Source: Acinetobacter baumannii
GTDB taxonomy: Bacteria > Pseudomonadota > Gammaproteobacteria > Pseudomonadales > Moraxellaceae
NCBI RefSeq assembly: GCF_009759685.1
Contig: NZ_CP046654.1
Coordinates: 2,914,001-2,978,000, forward strand
Direction of reading: 5' to 3'
Length of the DNA stretch: 64,000 bases
Shown here piece by piece: positions 26,113 to 36,094 of the stretch (positions are counted from its first letter, which is position 1; each line of letters starts with the position of its first letter). The notes beneath the pieces are model-generated. The model did not search any database. It was not told where the DNA came from and worked only from the letters and a program-made list of their open reading frames with translations. The position numbers were made by a program, and so were the translations under genes.

Positions 26113-27174
26113 ATGAGCCAATTTGTACCATTAAAAGTAAAAAGTATTACACCCCAAACCGATCAGGCAATTTGTATTGCATTTGATGTTGTACCTGAAC
26201 AACAAGAACAATTTCAATTTCAACCGGGGCAACATTTAACCATTCGCCATTTAACTGAAGCGGGTGAAATCCGCCGTTGTTATTCAATTTGTAGCTATGC
26301 GGGCAAAGAAGATATCAGTATTGCGGTTAAAAAAATTGATCAGGGTCAATTTTCAAACTGGGCAAATGACCATTTAAAAGTGGGCGATGTGCTTGAAGTC
26401 ATGCCACCACAAGGTGTGTTTTTTCAAAAAGCAGCCAAGATGGGCGGACAAAACTATTTAGGTGTTGCTGCGGGCAGTGGTATCACGCCAATTTTATCAA
26501 TTATTAAACAAGTTTTATTTGAACAACCTGAAGCTAACTTTACTTTGCTCTATGGTAATCGCTCATGGAAACAAACCATGTTTGCCGAGCAAATTATGGA
26601 TTTGAAAGATCAGTTTAAAGAACGCTTTCAACTCATCAATATTTTTTCTCGTGAGTTCAACGATAGTGAACTAATGAACGGTCGTATTGATGCAGAAAAG
26701 CTTAAGCAACTTTTTGATTTTGAAGTGCTTGAAACAAATTTCGACCATGTTTTTGCCTGCGGCCCGGACGAAATGATGAATGCCGTAGAAAATACTTTAC
26801 CGAACTTTGGTATTGCCAAAGAGCGCATTCACACCGAACGTTTCCATACGGGACAAGCGCGTAAACGTAGTGTTGAAGCGGATGCAAACCGTAAAGAAGA
26901 AAAAGTAAACATCATTTTAGATGGCCGTGAACTGATTGTTTCTGTAGCTCAGGACGACGAAAGTATTCTTGATGCGGCTTTACGTGCGGGTGCCGACTTA
27001 CCGTATGCATGTAAAGGTGGGGTGTGTGCGACCTGTCGCTGTAAGGTACTTTCAGGCGAAGTCGACATGTTCCTTAACTATAGTCTTGAAGAAGATGAAG
27101 TTGAAAAGGGCTATGTGCTGAGCTGTCAGACCTTACCAAAAGGCTCAAATGTTCGCTTGAGTTTTGATGAATAG
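26113..27174 (+). CDS. paaE: PaaE: phenylacetyl-CoA epoxidase reductase
   Basis: The 353-residue reductase combines a ferredoxin-NADP reductase module (FQPGQHLTIRH, RRCYSICSY for FAD; GVAAGSGITPILS for NADPH) with a C-terminal plant-type [2Fe-2S] domain (ACKGGVCATCRCKV plus a later Cys in LSCQTL). It passes electrons from NADPH to PaaA. It sits in operon order after paaD. Confidence 0.95.
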   Translation: MSQFVPLKVKSITPQTDQAICIAFDVVPEQQEQFQFQPGQHLTIRHLTEAGEIRRCYSICSYAGKEDISIAVKKIDQGQFSNWANDHLKVGDVLEVMPPQGVFFQKAAKMGGQNYLGVAAGSGITPILSIIKQVLFEQPEANFTLLYGNRSWKQTMFAEQIMDLKDQFKERFQLINIFSREFNDSELMNGRIDAEKLKQLFDFEVLETNFDHVFACGPDEMMNAVENTLPNFGIAKERIHTERFHTGQARKRSVEADANRKEEKVNIILDGRELIVSVAQDDESILDAALRAGADLPYACKGGVCATCRCKVLSGEVDMFLNYSLEEDEVEKGYVLSCQTLPKGSNVRLSFDE

Positions 27175-27182
27175 AGGCTGTC

Positions 27183-27956
27183 ATGCAAGAGTTGATCAAA
27201 GCCAGTACAGCTGCTGACGGTGTTTTGTTATTAACCCTAAACCGTCCGGAAAAAAGAAATGCTTTAAACAATGCAACATTGCAGTGTTTGTGCGAGTTGC
27301 TCGAAGAAGCTGAACATAATGCTCAAGTCAAAGCAGTGGTTTTAACGGGTAACGCTCAATGTTTTGCGGCTGGAGCAGATCTTAGTGAGTTGGCTGCAAT
27401 GGATGCCGTGTCTTTGCAACTCGATATTCGCCCGAAGCTTTGGCAAAAAATTGATGCGTTTAGTAAGCCACTCATTAGCGCGGTCAATGGCTATGCCTTA
27501 GGCGCTGGGTTCGAGTTGGTTTTGCATTCAGATATGGTGATTTGCGGTGAAAATGCCCGATTCTCTTTACCTGAAATTGGCCTTGGTATGTTGCCGGGTG
27601 CAGGCGGAACACAGCGTTTAGCACGCTTGGTTGGGCAACAACTTACCATGCGCTGGGCCATGACAGGTGAAATGATTTCGGCAAAACAGGCGGAGCAACA
27701 TGGCATTTGCAGTCAAGTGGTTCCGACCGAATTAACCGTTGAATATGCGGTTCAGCTTGCAGCCAAAATTGCGAAACAAGCGCCTTTAGCGATTCGTGTG
27801 ATTAAACAATCAATTAAAAGTATTCATGAAACAACGTTAAGTCAGGGACTCAAGTTTGAACGTCAAAACTTTGTCTGGCTGGCGGCTACAAAAGATCGAA
27901 ACGAAGGGATTAATGCTTTCTTTGAGAAAAGAAAGCCAGTGTTTAGAGGTGAGTGA
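27183..27956 (+). CDS. paaF: PaaF: 2,3-dehydroadipyl-CoA hydratase
   Basis: This 257-residue enoyl-CoA hydratase of the crotonase fold has the oxyanion-hole blocks FAAGADLSELAA and GYALGAGFELVLHSD and the catalytic-Glu region LPEIGLGMLPGAGGTQRL. It hydrates 2,3-dehydroadipyl-CoA late in the phenylacetate pathway. It starts 8 bases after paaE, and its TGA shares a base with the next ATG. Confidence 0.93.
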   Translation: MQELIKASTAADGVLLLTLNRPEKRNALNNATLQCLCELLEEAEHNAQVKAVVLTGNAQCFAAGADLSELAAMDAVSLQLDIRPKLWQKIDAFSKPLISAVNGYALGAGFELVLHSDMVICGENARFSLPEIGLGMLPGAGGTQRLARLVGQQLTMRWAMTGEMISAKQAEQHGICSQVVPTELTVEYAVQLAAKIAKQAPLAIRVIKQSIKSIHETTLSQGLKFERQNFVWLAATKDRNEGINAFFEKRKPVFRGE

Positions 27957-28747
27957 TGGACTATCAAAATATTATTGCTGAAGAAAAAAATGGTGTTGGC
28001 TACCTGACATTTAACCGCCCAAAAGCACTGAATAGCTTTAACGTTGATATGCACCGTGAAGTGGCTGAGGTTTTAAACCAGTGGACCAAAAATCCGGATG
28101 TTCGTTGTGTTGTGATTAGTGGTGAAGGCCGTGGCTTCTGTGCAGGGCAAGACTTAGGCGACCGTGTAGTTGACCCAAACGCTGAAGCTCCAGATTTAGG
28201 ATATTCCATTGAAACTTACTATAACCCGCTCATTAAAACGATTGTAAATATGCCAAAGCCTGTGATTTGCGCGGTAAATGGTGTAGCAGCAGGTGCAGGG
28301 GCAAATATTGCACTGGCATGTGATTTGGTGATTGCAGCTAAATCGGCAAACTTCGTACAAGCATTTTGTCGCTTAGGTTTGGTTCCAGACTCTGCGGGTA
28401 CATGGTTTTTACCACGTGCCGTAGGCCATGCACGTGCGATGGGATTGGCTTTGTTAGGTGACAAGTTACCGGCAGAAACCGCAAAAGAATGGGGCATGAT
28501 TTGGGATGTGGTTGAAGACACCGAGCTTAAAACAAAAGTGACTGAACTCGCTGAACGTTTAGCGAAACAGCCTACATTTGGTCTATCTCTCATTAAAAAA
28601 GCCATTCATCAATCAAGCAATAACACTTTTGATGAGCAAATGCTGTTAGAACGAGATTTACAACGCATTGCAGGCCGTTCCGAAGATTATCGTGAAGGTG
28701 TACAAGCCTTTATGAATAAACGTGAACCAAATTTTAAAGGGCGCTAA
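27956..28747 (+). CDS. paaG: PaaG: 1,2-epoxyphenylacetyl-CoA isomerase
   Basis: This 263-residue crotonase-fold isomerase has the blocks FCAGQDLGDRVVDPNAEAPDLG and GVAAGAGANIALACDLVIAA. The DLGDR segment and the aspartate that replaces the hydratase Glu around LVPDSAGTWFLPR set it apart from PaaF. It turns the ring epoxide into oxepin-CoA. The ATG overlaps the paaF stop (TGATG). GTG 27953, one codon earlier, is less likely. Confidence 0.93.
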   Translation: MDYQNIIAEEKNGVGYLTFNRPKALNSFNVDMHREVAEVLNQWTKNPDVRCVVISGEGRGFCAGQDLGDRVVDPNAEAPDLGYSIETYYNPLIKTIVNMPKPVICAVNGVAAGAGANIALACDLVIAAKSANFVQAFCRLGLVPDSAGTWFLPRAVGHARAMGLALLGDKLPAETAKEWGMIWDVVEDTELKTKVTELAERLAKQPTFGLSLIKKAIHQSSNNTFDEQMLLERDLQRIAGRSEDYREGVQAFMNKREPNFKGR

Positions 28748-28749
28748 GT

Positions 28750-30288
28750 ATGACAGATTTAGACTTATCTCGTGCCCGAATTGCCGTTATTGGTTCTGGC
28801 ACTATGGGCATCGGCATTGCTCAGTTAGCCATTGTTAATGGGCACTCGACTGTTTTATATGATCTAGACGCTCAAAAAGCGCAACAAGCCACTCAAGGCT
28901 TAGGGCAGACATTTAAAAAGCTGGTTGAAAAGAGCAAGCTCACACAACAGCAAGCTGATGAAGCTTTAGCGCGTTTAACTGTGGTGAATCAAGTTGAAGC
29001 ACTGCGTGATGCTGACTTGGTTATTGAAGCGGTCGTTGAGAAAAAAGAAGTTAAACAATCTTTATTTAAACAGCTCGCTGAAATTTGTAGTGCGCAAACT
29101 ATTTTTGCAAGTAACACATCTTCAATTTCAGTGACTGCAATTTCGGCGGGCATTGCTCACCCTGAGCGCGTAGTGGGTTTACACTTTTTTAACCCTGCGC
29201 CAGTCATGAAACTGGTTGAAATTGTACAAGGCTTAAAAACACCAAATAGCTTATGTTTGGCTTTAAAAAACTTAATGTTGGACTGGAAAAAAATTCCGGT
29301 ACTCACCAAGTCGACTCCGGGTTTTATTGTTAACCGAATTGCACGTCCGTTTTATGCAGAAGGCTTTAGAGCACTGCAAGAACAAGTCACCAGCTATGAC
29401 CAGCTAGATTATGCCTTAAAGCAATGTGGCGGTTTTGCGATGGGGCCGTGTGAACTCACCGACCTCATTGGGCAAGATGTTAACTTTTCGGTGACGCAAA
29501 GCGTTTATCAAGAGTTTTTTTATGAGCCACGCTACCGCCCAAGCCTCATTCAAAAAGAATTGGTCGATGCAGGAGCTTGGGGCCGTAAGTCAAAACAGGG
29601 TTTCTATAGTTATAACGAAAAAAATCAGTATGAGGCATTTCAGCCTCAAGCTGTGGTTGCCAAACCAGTTGATGCCCATATTCAGCTAAAAGGGACTTGG
29701 TCTCAGCTACCTGCGTTTTTAACCCGTTTAGGTTTAAAAAGCGGATCTGCAAGTGATGACAATATCCTTCAAATTGATGATATCGACTTGCGTTTAAGCC
29801 AAGGTGAGTCAGCCAATATTCATTACCTAAGCCGTAAAGTGGTTTTAATGGATTGGCACCATGATTTTGAGCACGCAGAGGCTTTAGTACTCAGTCATAA
29901 CGAGCTTTGTGAAACAAATGATCTGGCTAAAGTTGAGGCTTACTTTGCACAGTTTGGTATGAGCGTGATGTGGATTAAAGACCATCCGGCACTGTTAACC
30001 TTACGTACCATCGCTTTACTCATTAATGAAGCCTGCGAAGCAAGTTTACATGGAGTTGCGAGTCTGGAAGATATTGATAATGCCATGAAATATGGAGTGA
30101 ATTATCCTAAAGGCCCTTACCAGTGGTTGACACAAATGGGTGGCGCTTATGTGCTCCAAACCTTAAATAACTTATATGCACTGTATGGAGAGGAAAAATA
30201 TCGCGCGAGTATCTATCTCAAGCAATATGTAGCAAAAACTCAAAACATTGCTACTCAATATTCACGTGATATGACCGAATTTGCATAA
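28750..30288 (+). CDS. paaH: PaaH: 3-hydroxyadipyl-CoA dehydrogenase
   Basis: This 512-residue NAD-dependent 3-hydroxyacyl-CoA dehydrogenase has GSGTMGIGIAQ at the N-terminus and the catalytic-site stretch HFFNPAPVMKLVEIV. Two C-terminal dehydrogenase modules are present, the second with YGVNYPKGPYQW. It oxidises 3-hydroxyadipyl-CoA to 3-oxoadipyl-CoA. It begins two bases after paaG and is somewhat longer than the E. coli enzyme. Confidence 0.94.
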   Translation: MTDLDLSRARIAVIGSGTMGIGIAQLAIVNGHSTVLYDLDAQKAQQATQGLGQTFKKLVEKSKLTQQQADEALARLTVVNQVEALRDADLVIEAVVEKKEVKQSLFKQLAEICSAQTIFASNTSSISVTAISAGIAHPERVVGLHFFNPAPVMKLVEIVQGLKTPNSLCLALKNLMLDWKKIPVLTKSTPGFIVNRIARPFYAEGFRALQEQVTSYDQLDYALKQCGGFAMGPCELTDLIGQDVNFSVTQSVYQEFFYEPRYRPSLIQKELVDAGAWGRKSKQGFYSYNEKNQYEAFQPQAVVAKPVDAHIQLKGTWSQLPAFLTRLGLKSGSASDDNILQIDDIDLRLSQGESANIHYLSRKVVLMDWHHDFEHAEALVLSHNELCETNDLAKVEAYFAQFGMSVMWIKDHPALLTLRTIALLINEACEASLHGVASLEDIDNAMKYGVNYPKGPYQWLTQMGGAYVLQTLNNLYALYGEEKYRASIYLKQYVAKTQNIATQYSRDMTEFA

Positions 30289-30300
30289 TCAGGAGTCAAC

Positions 30301-31509
30301 ATGGAAGACGTTTTAATTTGCGATTTTATTCGTACCCCAATTGGACGATATGCAGGTGCCCTAAGTGCTGTACGTGCAGATGATTTAGCTGCATTGCCCA
30401 TCAAATATTTAAAAGATAAACACCCGAACCTACCGTGGAATACGGTAGACGAAGTGTTTTTAGGATGTGCCAACCAAGCAGGTGAAGACAACCGTAACGT
30501 TGCACGTATGGCAACACTCTTGGCAGGCTTACCTGATACAGTGCCAGCCATGACCGTCAATCGTTTGTGTGCTTCGGGTTTAGATGCGGTAGGTCTTGCA
30601 GCACGCTCAATTAAAGCTGGTGAAGCACAATTTGTGTTGGCAGGTGGTGTTGAGTCAATGAGCCGTGCGCCATTTGTACAGGCTAAACCGACCGAAGCCT
30701 TTAGCCGTACACCTGAAATTTATGACACCACCATTGGCTGGCGTTTTGTAAATAAGCAACTTAAAGCGCAATACGGCACCGACAGCATGCCTGAAACTGC
30801 TGAAAATGTAGCTGAAAAATATCAGATTAGTCGTGAAGACCAAGATGCGTTTGCATTGCGTAGTCAACAAAAAACCGCTGCGGCACAACAAAACGGTTTC
30901 TTTAACGATGAGATATTGCCTGTCGAGATTGTAGACCGTAAGAAAAACGTAGTTGTGGTGAACCGTGATGAACATCCGCGCGAAACAACACTTGAAGCAC
31001 TCGCTAAACTAAAAGCACCATTTAAAAAAGAAGGTGGATCAGTGACTGCCGGAAATGCCTCTGGTGTAAATGACGGTGCTGCGTGTGTGTTAATTACCAA
31101 CCGTGAATTTGCAGATACACATGGTTTAAAACCTTTAGCACGCGTGATAGGCATTGCAAGTGCAGGAGTTGAACCCAAATATATGGGTATAGGTCCTGTT
31201 CCGGCTGTGCAGAAAATTTTAAAGCAAACAGGTTTAACGCTAGATCAGATGGATGTGATTGAGCTGAATGAAGCATTCGCAGCCCAATCTTTGGCTTGTA
31301 TGCGTGAACTTGGTCTAAAAGATGACGATGAACGCGTGAACCCAAATGGCGGTGCGATTGCACTCGGACATCCGCTCGGTATGAGTGGTACACGCTTGGT
31401 GATTACGGCAACACGTGAGCTAAAAAAACGAGGTGGACGCTATGCACTTTGCACGATGTGTGTAGGTGTTGGACAAGGCGTTGCACTGATTTTGGAAAAC
31501 TTAAATTAA
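30301..31509 (+). CDS. paaJ: PaaJ: 3-oxoadipyl-CoA thiolase
   Basis: The 402-residue thiolase has catalytic Cys in [14 protein letters not shown], the [11 protein letters not shown] block, and the C-terminal catalytic His and Cys in [17 protein letters not shown] and [10 protein letters not shown]. It splits 3-oxoadipyl-CoA to succinyl-CoA and acetyl-CoA, and also cleaves the C8 intermediate. It is close to PcaF of the beta-ketoadipate pathway, but the operon position favours PaaJ. Confidence 0.94.
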   Translation: MEDVLICDFIRTPIGRYAGALSAVRADDLAALPIKYLKDKHPNLPWNTVDEVFLGCANQAGEDNRNVARMATLLAGLPDTVPAMTVNRLCASGLDAVGLAARSIKAGEAQFVLAGGVESMSRAPFVQAKPTEAFSRTPEIYDTTIGWRFVNKQLKAQYGTDSMPETAENVAEKYQISREDQDAFALRSQQKTAAAQQNGFFNDEILPVEIVDRKKNVVVVNRDEHPRETTLEALAKLKAPFKKEGGSVTAGNASGVNDGAACVLITNREFADTHGLKPLARVIGIASAGVEPKYMGIGPVPAVQKILKQTGLTLDQMDVIELNEAFAAQSLACMRELGLKDDDERVNPNGGAIALGHPLGMSGTRLVITATRELKKRGGRYALCTMCVGVGQGVALILENLN

Positions 31510-31549
31510 TTCAGACGGTTTTTAAAATTACATAATGAGGAGAGAGGCG

Positions 31550-32839
31550 ATGGACAGCCTTACAACGGATAATGTTGAACAATTAACACTTGCAGAGCTT
31601 CGAGAGCTGCAAACTAAACGGTTAAAACAAACCCTGACTTTTGTATATGAAAATAGTCCGGTCTATAAGAAAAAGTTCGATGAAGCAGGTGTACATCCTG
31701 ATGACTTCGTAACTTTAGACGATCTGGCGAAGTTTCCATTTACCACCAAACAGGATTTAAGAGACAACTATCCGTTTGGGATGTTTGCCGTGCCGCAAGA
31801 GCAAATTGTGCGTTTACATGCATCATCGGGTACAACGGGTAAACCGACTGTGGTGGGTTATACCCAAAAAGATATTAATACTTGGTCGGACATTGTTGCG
31901 CGTTGCTTACGCATGGCAGGATTAACCGCGAAAGATATGGTTCAGGTGGCTTATGGCTATGGACTATTTACAGGTGGTCTAGGTGCACATTATGGTGCCG
32001 AGCGCTTAGGTGCAACGGTTATTCCAATGTCTGGCGGGCAAACTGAAAAGCAAGTTCAGCTTATTCAAGACTTTAAACCGACTGCAATTATGGTTACGCC
32101 ATCGTATTGCGTGAGTATTATTGAAAAGCTTGAACAGCAATTTGGTACTGCACGTAATACCTCTTTAAAAGTCGGGATTTTTGGTGCCGAGCCGTGGACC
32201 AACGAACTGCGCCGTGAAATTGAAGAACGCCTTAATATTAAAGCACTCGATATTTATGGCTTGTCTGAGGTGATGGGGCCGGGCGTTGCGATGCAGTGTT
32301 TAGGTGAGGGCGAAGGACTAACCATTTGGGAAGATCATTTCTACCCAGAAATTATTAACCCTGAAACAGGTGAAGTCTGTAAAGATGGCGAACTTGGCGA
32401 GCTAGTCTTTACAACCATTACCAAAGAAGGCTTACCGATTATTCGTTACCGTACTCGTGATTTGACCCGCTTACTACCGGGTGAAAATCTGGCGATGCGT
32501 AAGATGGATAAAATTGTGGGTCGTAGTGACGACATGCTGATTATTCGCGGCGTGAACGTTTTCCCGACCCAAATTGAAGAGCAAATTTTGCAAGTTCCGC
32601 ATTTAGTTCCAAATTATGAAATTTTGGTGACTAAAAAAGGCCATATGGATACTTTGCATATTCGTACAGAGATGTGTCATAACTGTACTATACAGGCCAA
32701 TCAACTTGCTCAGGAGTTGATGAAACGCATTAAAACCATGATTGGGATTAGCGTTACTGTAGAAGTTGTGACAGAAGCGACCTTACCTCGTTCGGAAGGT
32801 AAGGCAAAGCGGGTAATCGATATGCGTCAGATTGCTTAA
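31550..32839 (+). CDS. paaK: PaaK: phenylacetate-CoA ligase
   Basis: This 429-residue adenylate-forming enzyme makes phenylacetyl-CoA from phenylacetate, CoA and ATP. The phosphate-binding loop is HASSGTTGKPTVVGYT, followed by the A5 motif DIYGLSEVMGPG and the hinge region GRSDDMLIIRGVNVFPTQIEE. ATG 31550 sits behind GAGGAGAGAGG. A start at 31535 would place that Shine-Dalgarno inside the coding frame. Confidence 0.94.
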   Translation: MDSLTTDNVEQLTLAELRELQTKRLKQTLTFVYENSPVYKKKFDEAGVHPDDFVTLDDLAKFPFTTKQDLRDNYPFGMFAVPQEQIVRLHASSGTTGKPTVVGYTQKDINTWSDIVARCLRMAGLTAKDMVQVAYGYGLFTGGLGAHYGAERLGATVIPMSGGQTEKQVQLIQDFKPTAIMVTPSYCVSIIEKLEQQFGTARNTSLKVGIFGAEPWTNELRREIEERLNIKALDIYGLSEVMGPGVAMQCLGEGEGLTIWEDHFYPEIINPETGEVCKDGELGELVFTTITKEGLPIIRYRTRDLTRLLPGENLAMRKMDKIVGRSDDMLIIRGVNVFPTQIEEQILQVPHLVPNYEILVTKKGHMDTLHIRTEMCHNCTIQANQLAQELMKRIKTMIGISVTVEVVTEATLPRSEGKAKRVIDMRQIA

Positions 32840-32850
32840 CATCAAGATCA

Positions 32851-32877
32851 TTCAGGGTATAGAATCTATACCCTGAA
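32851..32877. repeat. 27-bp perfect palindrome between paaK and paaX
   Basis: TTCAGGGTATAGA (32851-32863), one central A, TCTATACCCTGAA (32865-32877). It has no T tract after it, so it is either a weak terminator/processing hairpin or a protein-binding site in front of paaX. Confidence 0.75.
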
Positions 32878-32892
32878 ACTAAACGCCAAGAC

Positions 32893-33858
32893 ATGAGTAT
32901 GAGTGCAAAAATACAGCAAATAATTGATTCTGTTGTAAAGAATGAAACCTTAAGTGGAACTTCGCTTATTTCGACAATTTTTGGAGATTCAGTACTTCAT
33001 CGGGGTGGAAACATTAGTCTCGCAAGCTTGATTCAGTTATTAGAGCTATTTGGTTTTAATGACCGCGCTGTAAGAACCTCTGTTTTTCGTTTAGTTAAAA
33101 ATGATTGGTTATGTTCAGACAAAATTGGCAGAACCAGTTTTTATCGAATTACCGATTCAAGCCGTTCGACCTATTTGCAAGCCGAGCAACGTATTTATAA
33201 CGATCAGATGAAAGAGTGGGACCATTATTGGGATCTTATTCTGATGTCTAGCCTCGATACTGAAAATAAAGCGTTGCTAAAGAAAGAACTCGAATGGTTA
33301 GGATTTGCCAATATTTCGACAAACTTAATGGCTTATCCGGGTTGTAACCGTATTGAACTGCAACGCTTGTTGGTTGACTTAAATATGAGTGAGCAAGTGG
33401 TGGTGTTTAAAGCCGAAACATTGCAGCTCTTTAATAATTCGGTCGATACCATTGGTCGTATGCTCAGAACCAACTGGCCAATCGATGAATTACGCCAAAG
33501 ATATCTACAGTTTCTCGATATTTTTAGAGAAATTGGCGTGTTGCTGATGCAGGAAAACGAACAACTCGAACCAGTTCAGGCCTTTCAAATTCGAACTTTG
33601 CTGATTCACTATTATCGAAGAATTTTGTTGAAAGACCCTGCATTACCGCTTGAGTTGTTGCCAACTGACTGGCCTGCGATTAGTGCACGAACTTTATCAA
33701 TGAATATTTATAAAAAAGTATTTGAACCTGCCGATGAATACTTCTTGTCTGTTGCCGCAACAGCAGAAGGACCAATGCCAAATGCCACAGCACATTATTG
33801 GCGCCGTTTCGGAGGTTTGGTGGCAACAAATGAGAGGTTAAATCATGCCTTGTTATAG
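32893..33858 (+). CDS. paaX: PaaX: phenylacetyl-CoA-responsive repressor
   Basis: The 321-residue repressor has an N-terminal winged helix ([32 protein letters not shown]) and the long PaaX C-terminal region ([21 protein letters not shown]). Phenylacetyl-CoA releases it from the paa promoters. It lies 53 bases after paaK, behind a perfect palindrome, and its end overlaps paaY by 14 bases. Confidence 0.94.
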   Translation: MSMSAKIQQIIDSVVKNETLSGTSLISTIFGDSVLHRGGNISLASLIQLLELFGFNDRAVRTSVFRLVKNDWLCSDKIGRTSFYRITDSSRSTYLQAEQRIYNDQMKEWDHYWDLILMSSLDTENKALLKKELEWLGFANISTNLMAYPGCNRIELQRLLVDLNMSEQVVVFKAETLQLFNNSVDTIGRMLRTNWPIDELRQRYLQFLDIFREIGVLLMQENEQLEPVQAFQIRTLLIHYYRRILLKDPALPLELLPTDWPAISARTLSMNIYKKVFEPADEYFLSVAATAEGPMPNATAHYWRRFGGLVATNERLNHALL

Positions 33859-34450
33859 TATTGACGGTGTTATTCCGGTGGTTAGCCCAGACGCTTTTGT
33901 ACATCCAACCGCTGTTTTAATTGGTGATGTGATTATTGAAGCGGGCGTATATGTAGGGCCATTTGCCTCATTGCGTGCCGATTTTGGTCGTATCCATATT
34001 AACCAAAATGCCAATATACAAGATAGCTGCACCGTACATGGCTTTCCGCAAAGCGTGACTTTAGTTGAGGAAATGGGGCACATCGGGCATGGGGCAATTT
34101 TGCATGGCTGCCGCATTGGTAAAAATGTTTTGGTCGGCATGAACAGCGTAATTTTGGACTATGCCGAAATTGGTGAAAACACTATTATTGGTGCAAATAG
34201 TCTAGTCAAAACCAAAGATATTATTCCGGCAAATGTATTGGCAATGGGTAGTCCTGCCAAGGTTGCACGTGATTTATCAGAACAAGAAAAAAAGTGGAAA
34301 ACCAGAGGCACGCAAGAATACATGGAGCTTGCACAGCGCTGCTTAAACTCAATGCAAGAAGTTCAGCCTTTAAGCTCAGAGTCAGATGACCGTCTGACCT
34401 ATAAGGACTTTAGTTCTTCAAACTATCAGATTAAACAAGATAGTGTTTAA
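33845..34450 (+). CDS. paaY: PaaY: hexapeptide-repeat thioesterase/carbonic anhydrase-like protein
   Basis: The 201-residue left-handed beta-helix protein belongs to the gamma-carbonic anhydrase-like family. Hexapeptide repeats ([25 protein letters not shown]) and the metal-binding His in TVHGF and [10 protein letters not shown] are visible. PaaY is reported as a thioesterase that removes dead-end CoA adducts in phenylacetate breakdown. It overlaps paaX by 14 bases, so its translation is probably coupled. Confidence 0.9.
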   Translation: MPCYSIDGVIPVVSPDAFVHPTAVLIGDVIIEAGVYVGPFASLRADFGRIHINQNANIQDSCTVHGFPQSVTLVEEMGHIGHGAILHGCRIGKNVLVGMNSVILDYAEIGENTIIGANSLVKTKDIIPANVLAMGSPAKVARDLSEQEKKWKTRGTQEYMELAQRCLNSMQEVQPLSSESDDRLTYKDFSSSNYQIKQDSV

Positions 34451-34527
34451 CGGCTTTTAATCAGTCGATTTCAATACACATGAGTTCATAACACTTAAGG
34501 AATACTCGCACGAGTAGGGAGACGTTT

Positions 34528-34911
34528 GTGCAAAAAATGGAAAATACTGCGGTTGATCAATTCGCCGAGTTATTGGGTGTGCAAGTGCTGCATCGCAGTT
34601 TTGATGAAGCGCGTTGCAAGCTTAATGTAAAAGACGAACACATGAATGCATTGGGCGGCGTGCATGGTGGTGTCATATTTTCTTTAGCCGATATTGCTTT
34701 TGCGATGGCTTGTAATGCAGGAGATGCGCCATATACTGGCCTACAGGCGGATATTCGCTATATGAGTGGTGCGAAAGATAAGGTGTTATTTGCAACGGCA
34801 ACCAAGGTCGGCAGTAGTAAAAAATTCGCGCATTATGAAGTTGTGATAACAGACGGTTTAAATAATAGAGTCGCTTTATTTACATCTACATGTTACAGAC
34901 TTGCTCCGTGA
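34528..34911 (+). CDS. paaI: PaaI: hydroxyphenylacetyl-CoA thioesterase
   Basis: This 127-residue hotdog-fold thioesterase has the conserved GGVHGGVIFSLADIAFAMACN block. It recycles CoA from ring-hydroxylated side products. GTG 34528 follows TAGGGA eight bases away; ATG 34537 is a possible alternative start. Last gene of the paa operon, about 80 bases after paaY. No clear terminator follows, and the AT-rich island begins here. Confidence 0.92.
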   Translation: MQKMENTAVDQFAELLGVQVLHRSFDEARCKLNVKDEHMNALGGVHGGVIFSLADIAFAMACNAGDAPYTGLQADIRYMSGAKDKVLFATATKVGSSKKFAHYEVVITDGLNNRVALFTSTCYRLAP

Positions 34912-34947
34912 TAGGTGGTTATTTGATGGTTAGAGATTTAAAGATAA

Positions 34948-35073
34948 CTAGCCAGTACAAAACCAACGTTCGAAGTTTCCATCTTTATCATAAATTTTGT
35001 GAGCTAATGCATAAGGGCACTGTATTAAGAAGTACCATCCTATATAGTTTAAACTCATGCCTTTGATTCTCAT
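34948..35073 (-). CDS. 41-residue minus-strand open frame, possible small protein or remnant
   Basis: ATG 35073 opens a 41-codon frame that ends MSLNYIGWYFLIQCPYALAH and then KIYDKDGNFERWFCTG. The composition is protein-like despite the AT-rich setting, but there is no clear ribosome site and no relative I recognise. It could be a true small protein or the tail of a decayed gene at the edge of the island. Confidence 0.3.
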   Translation of the reverse strand: MRIKGMSLNYIGWYFLIQCPYALAHKIYDKDGNFERWFCTG

Positions 35074-35126
35074 AATTAGGTAAAATAAATTATAATCGAT
35101 AAATTAATTACACTAATTGCATACTT

Positions 35127-35834
35127 ATGAATAAACCATTAATCCTCTTTAATTTAGTAAGAAATCTTAAAAAATATCATAATCAACCAGATGTTAGGCC
35201 ATATGAATGTTTTAGGGCGGTTTTAGATCTTCCTAGGGATTCTGATATCAAAAAACATTTAGTCTATCTGTCTCAAATGGCCTATGATGTAGCTAGTCAT
35301 TTAGAAGCAGATAATCCATTACTTAATGATAGGACATGGGTCACTAAATTGGTTAACGTATTGACCCATCCATTTGAGCAAGTAGGTCAATTTAATGCTA
35401 AATTAAATGATCTTTACCCAATCGTAGAGATTTCTTTAGCATCTCATGTTAGAGCGTGGGATCATATTTCAAGTATTAATAAAGCTTTAACCGATGATGA
35501 AATCACAAACTTGAAAGAAAATACTCGTCAGTTATTGGATGAAGTTATCAAATTGGATAGTGTAGATGCAAAAGTAAAAGTTTATCTAATCGATCAGCTT
35601 AAAAAAGTTTTAAATGTTCTGGATAACTACCAAATTTATGGGCATGAAAAATTAATAGATATCTTAGAAAAATCAATTGGTCATGTAATTGTTGATAAAA
35701 ATTATGAAAAATTTATGTGTGATTCTAGCCAAAGTGAAAATTGGAAAAAATATTTAACAGATCTTAGTACTGTTATTACACTTTCCTCTGGTGTAATGCC
35801 ATTATTACAATCTTTACAAGGTTATTTACCCTAG
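35127..35834 (+). CDS. Uncharacterised helical protein
   Basis: The 235-residue protein is of a family I do not recognise. It looks almost all alpha-helical, has no signal peptide and ends in a hydrophobic stretch (LSTVITLSSGVMPLLQSLQGYL) that may be a membrane tail. The region has lower GC than the paa genes to its left. It stands alone, with hairpins downstream at 35851-35867 and 35964-35989. Tail-anchored helical proteins of this size occur beside phage-defence and toxin genes, but nothing here proves that role. Confidence 0.65.
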   Translation: MNKPLILFNLVRNLKKYHNQPDVRPYECFRAVLDLPRDSDIKKHLVYLSQMAYDVASHLEADNPLLNDRTWVTKLVNVLTHPFEQVGQFNAKLNDLYPIVEISLASHVRAWDHISSINKALTDDEITNLKENTRQLLDEVIKLDSVDAKVKVYLIDQLKKVLNVLDNYQIYGHEKLIDILEKSIGHVIVDKNYEKFMCDSSQSENWKKYLTDLSTVITLSSGVMPLLQSLQGYLP

Positions 35835-35963
35835 ACTATATATTCTTATTAAGAATTTTTAATTCTTTTAGTTTAGTGTTGCATCTTACGTTATTTTATT
35901 GATGTCTGTCTGATTATCTTAAATAGCCACTAAATTCTAGGAATACCTATGCCAGTCATCTTC

Positions 35964-35989
35964 AAAAACAGTCTTTCTAGGCTGTTTTT
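35964..35989 (+). terminator. Terminator in the accessory island
   Basis: AAAAACAGTC (35964-35973), loop TTTCTA, GGCTGTTTTT (35980-35989), with one G-T pair and a T-rich end. Confidence 0.75.
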
Positions 35990-36094
35990 ATTTACTCCTT
36001 TATAATTTTCATTATATTAAATAGATTCTTTTTGCTTTATCTAACATTGACTAATAAAATAATAAAACTAGAAAATGCTAAAAGAAATTTTTAA

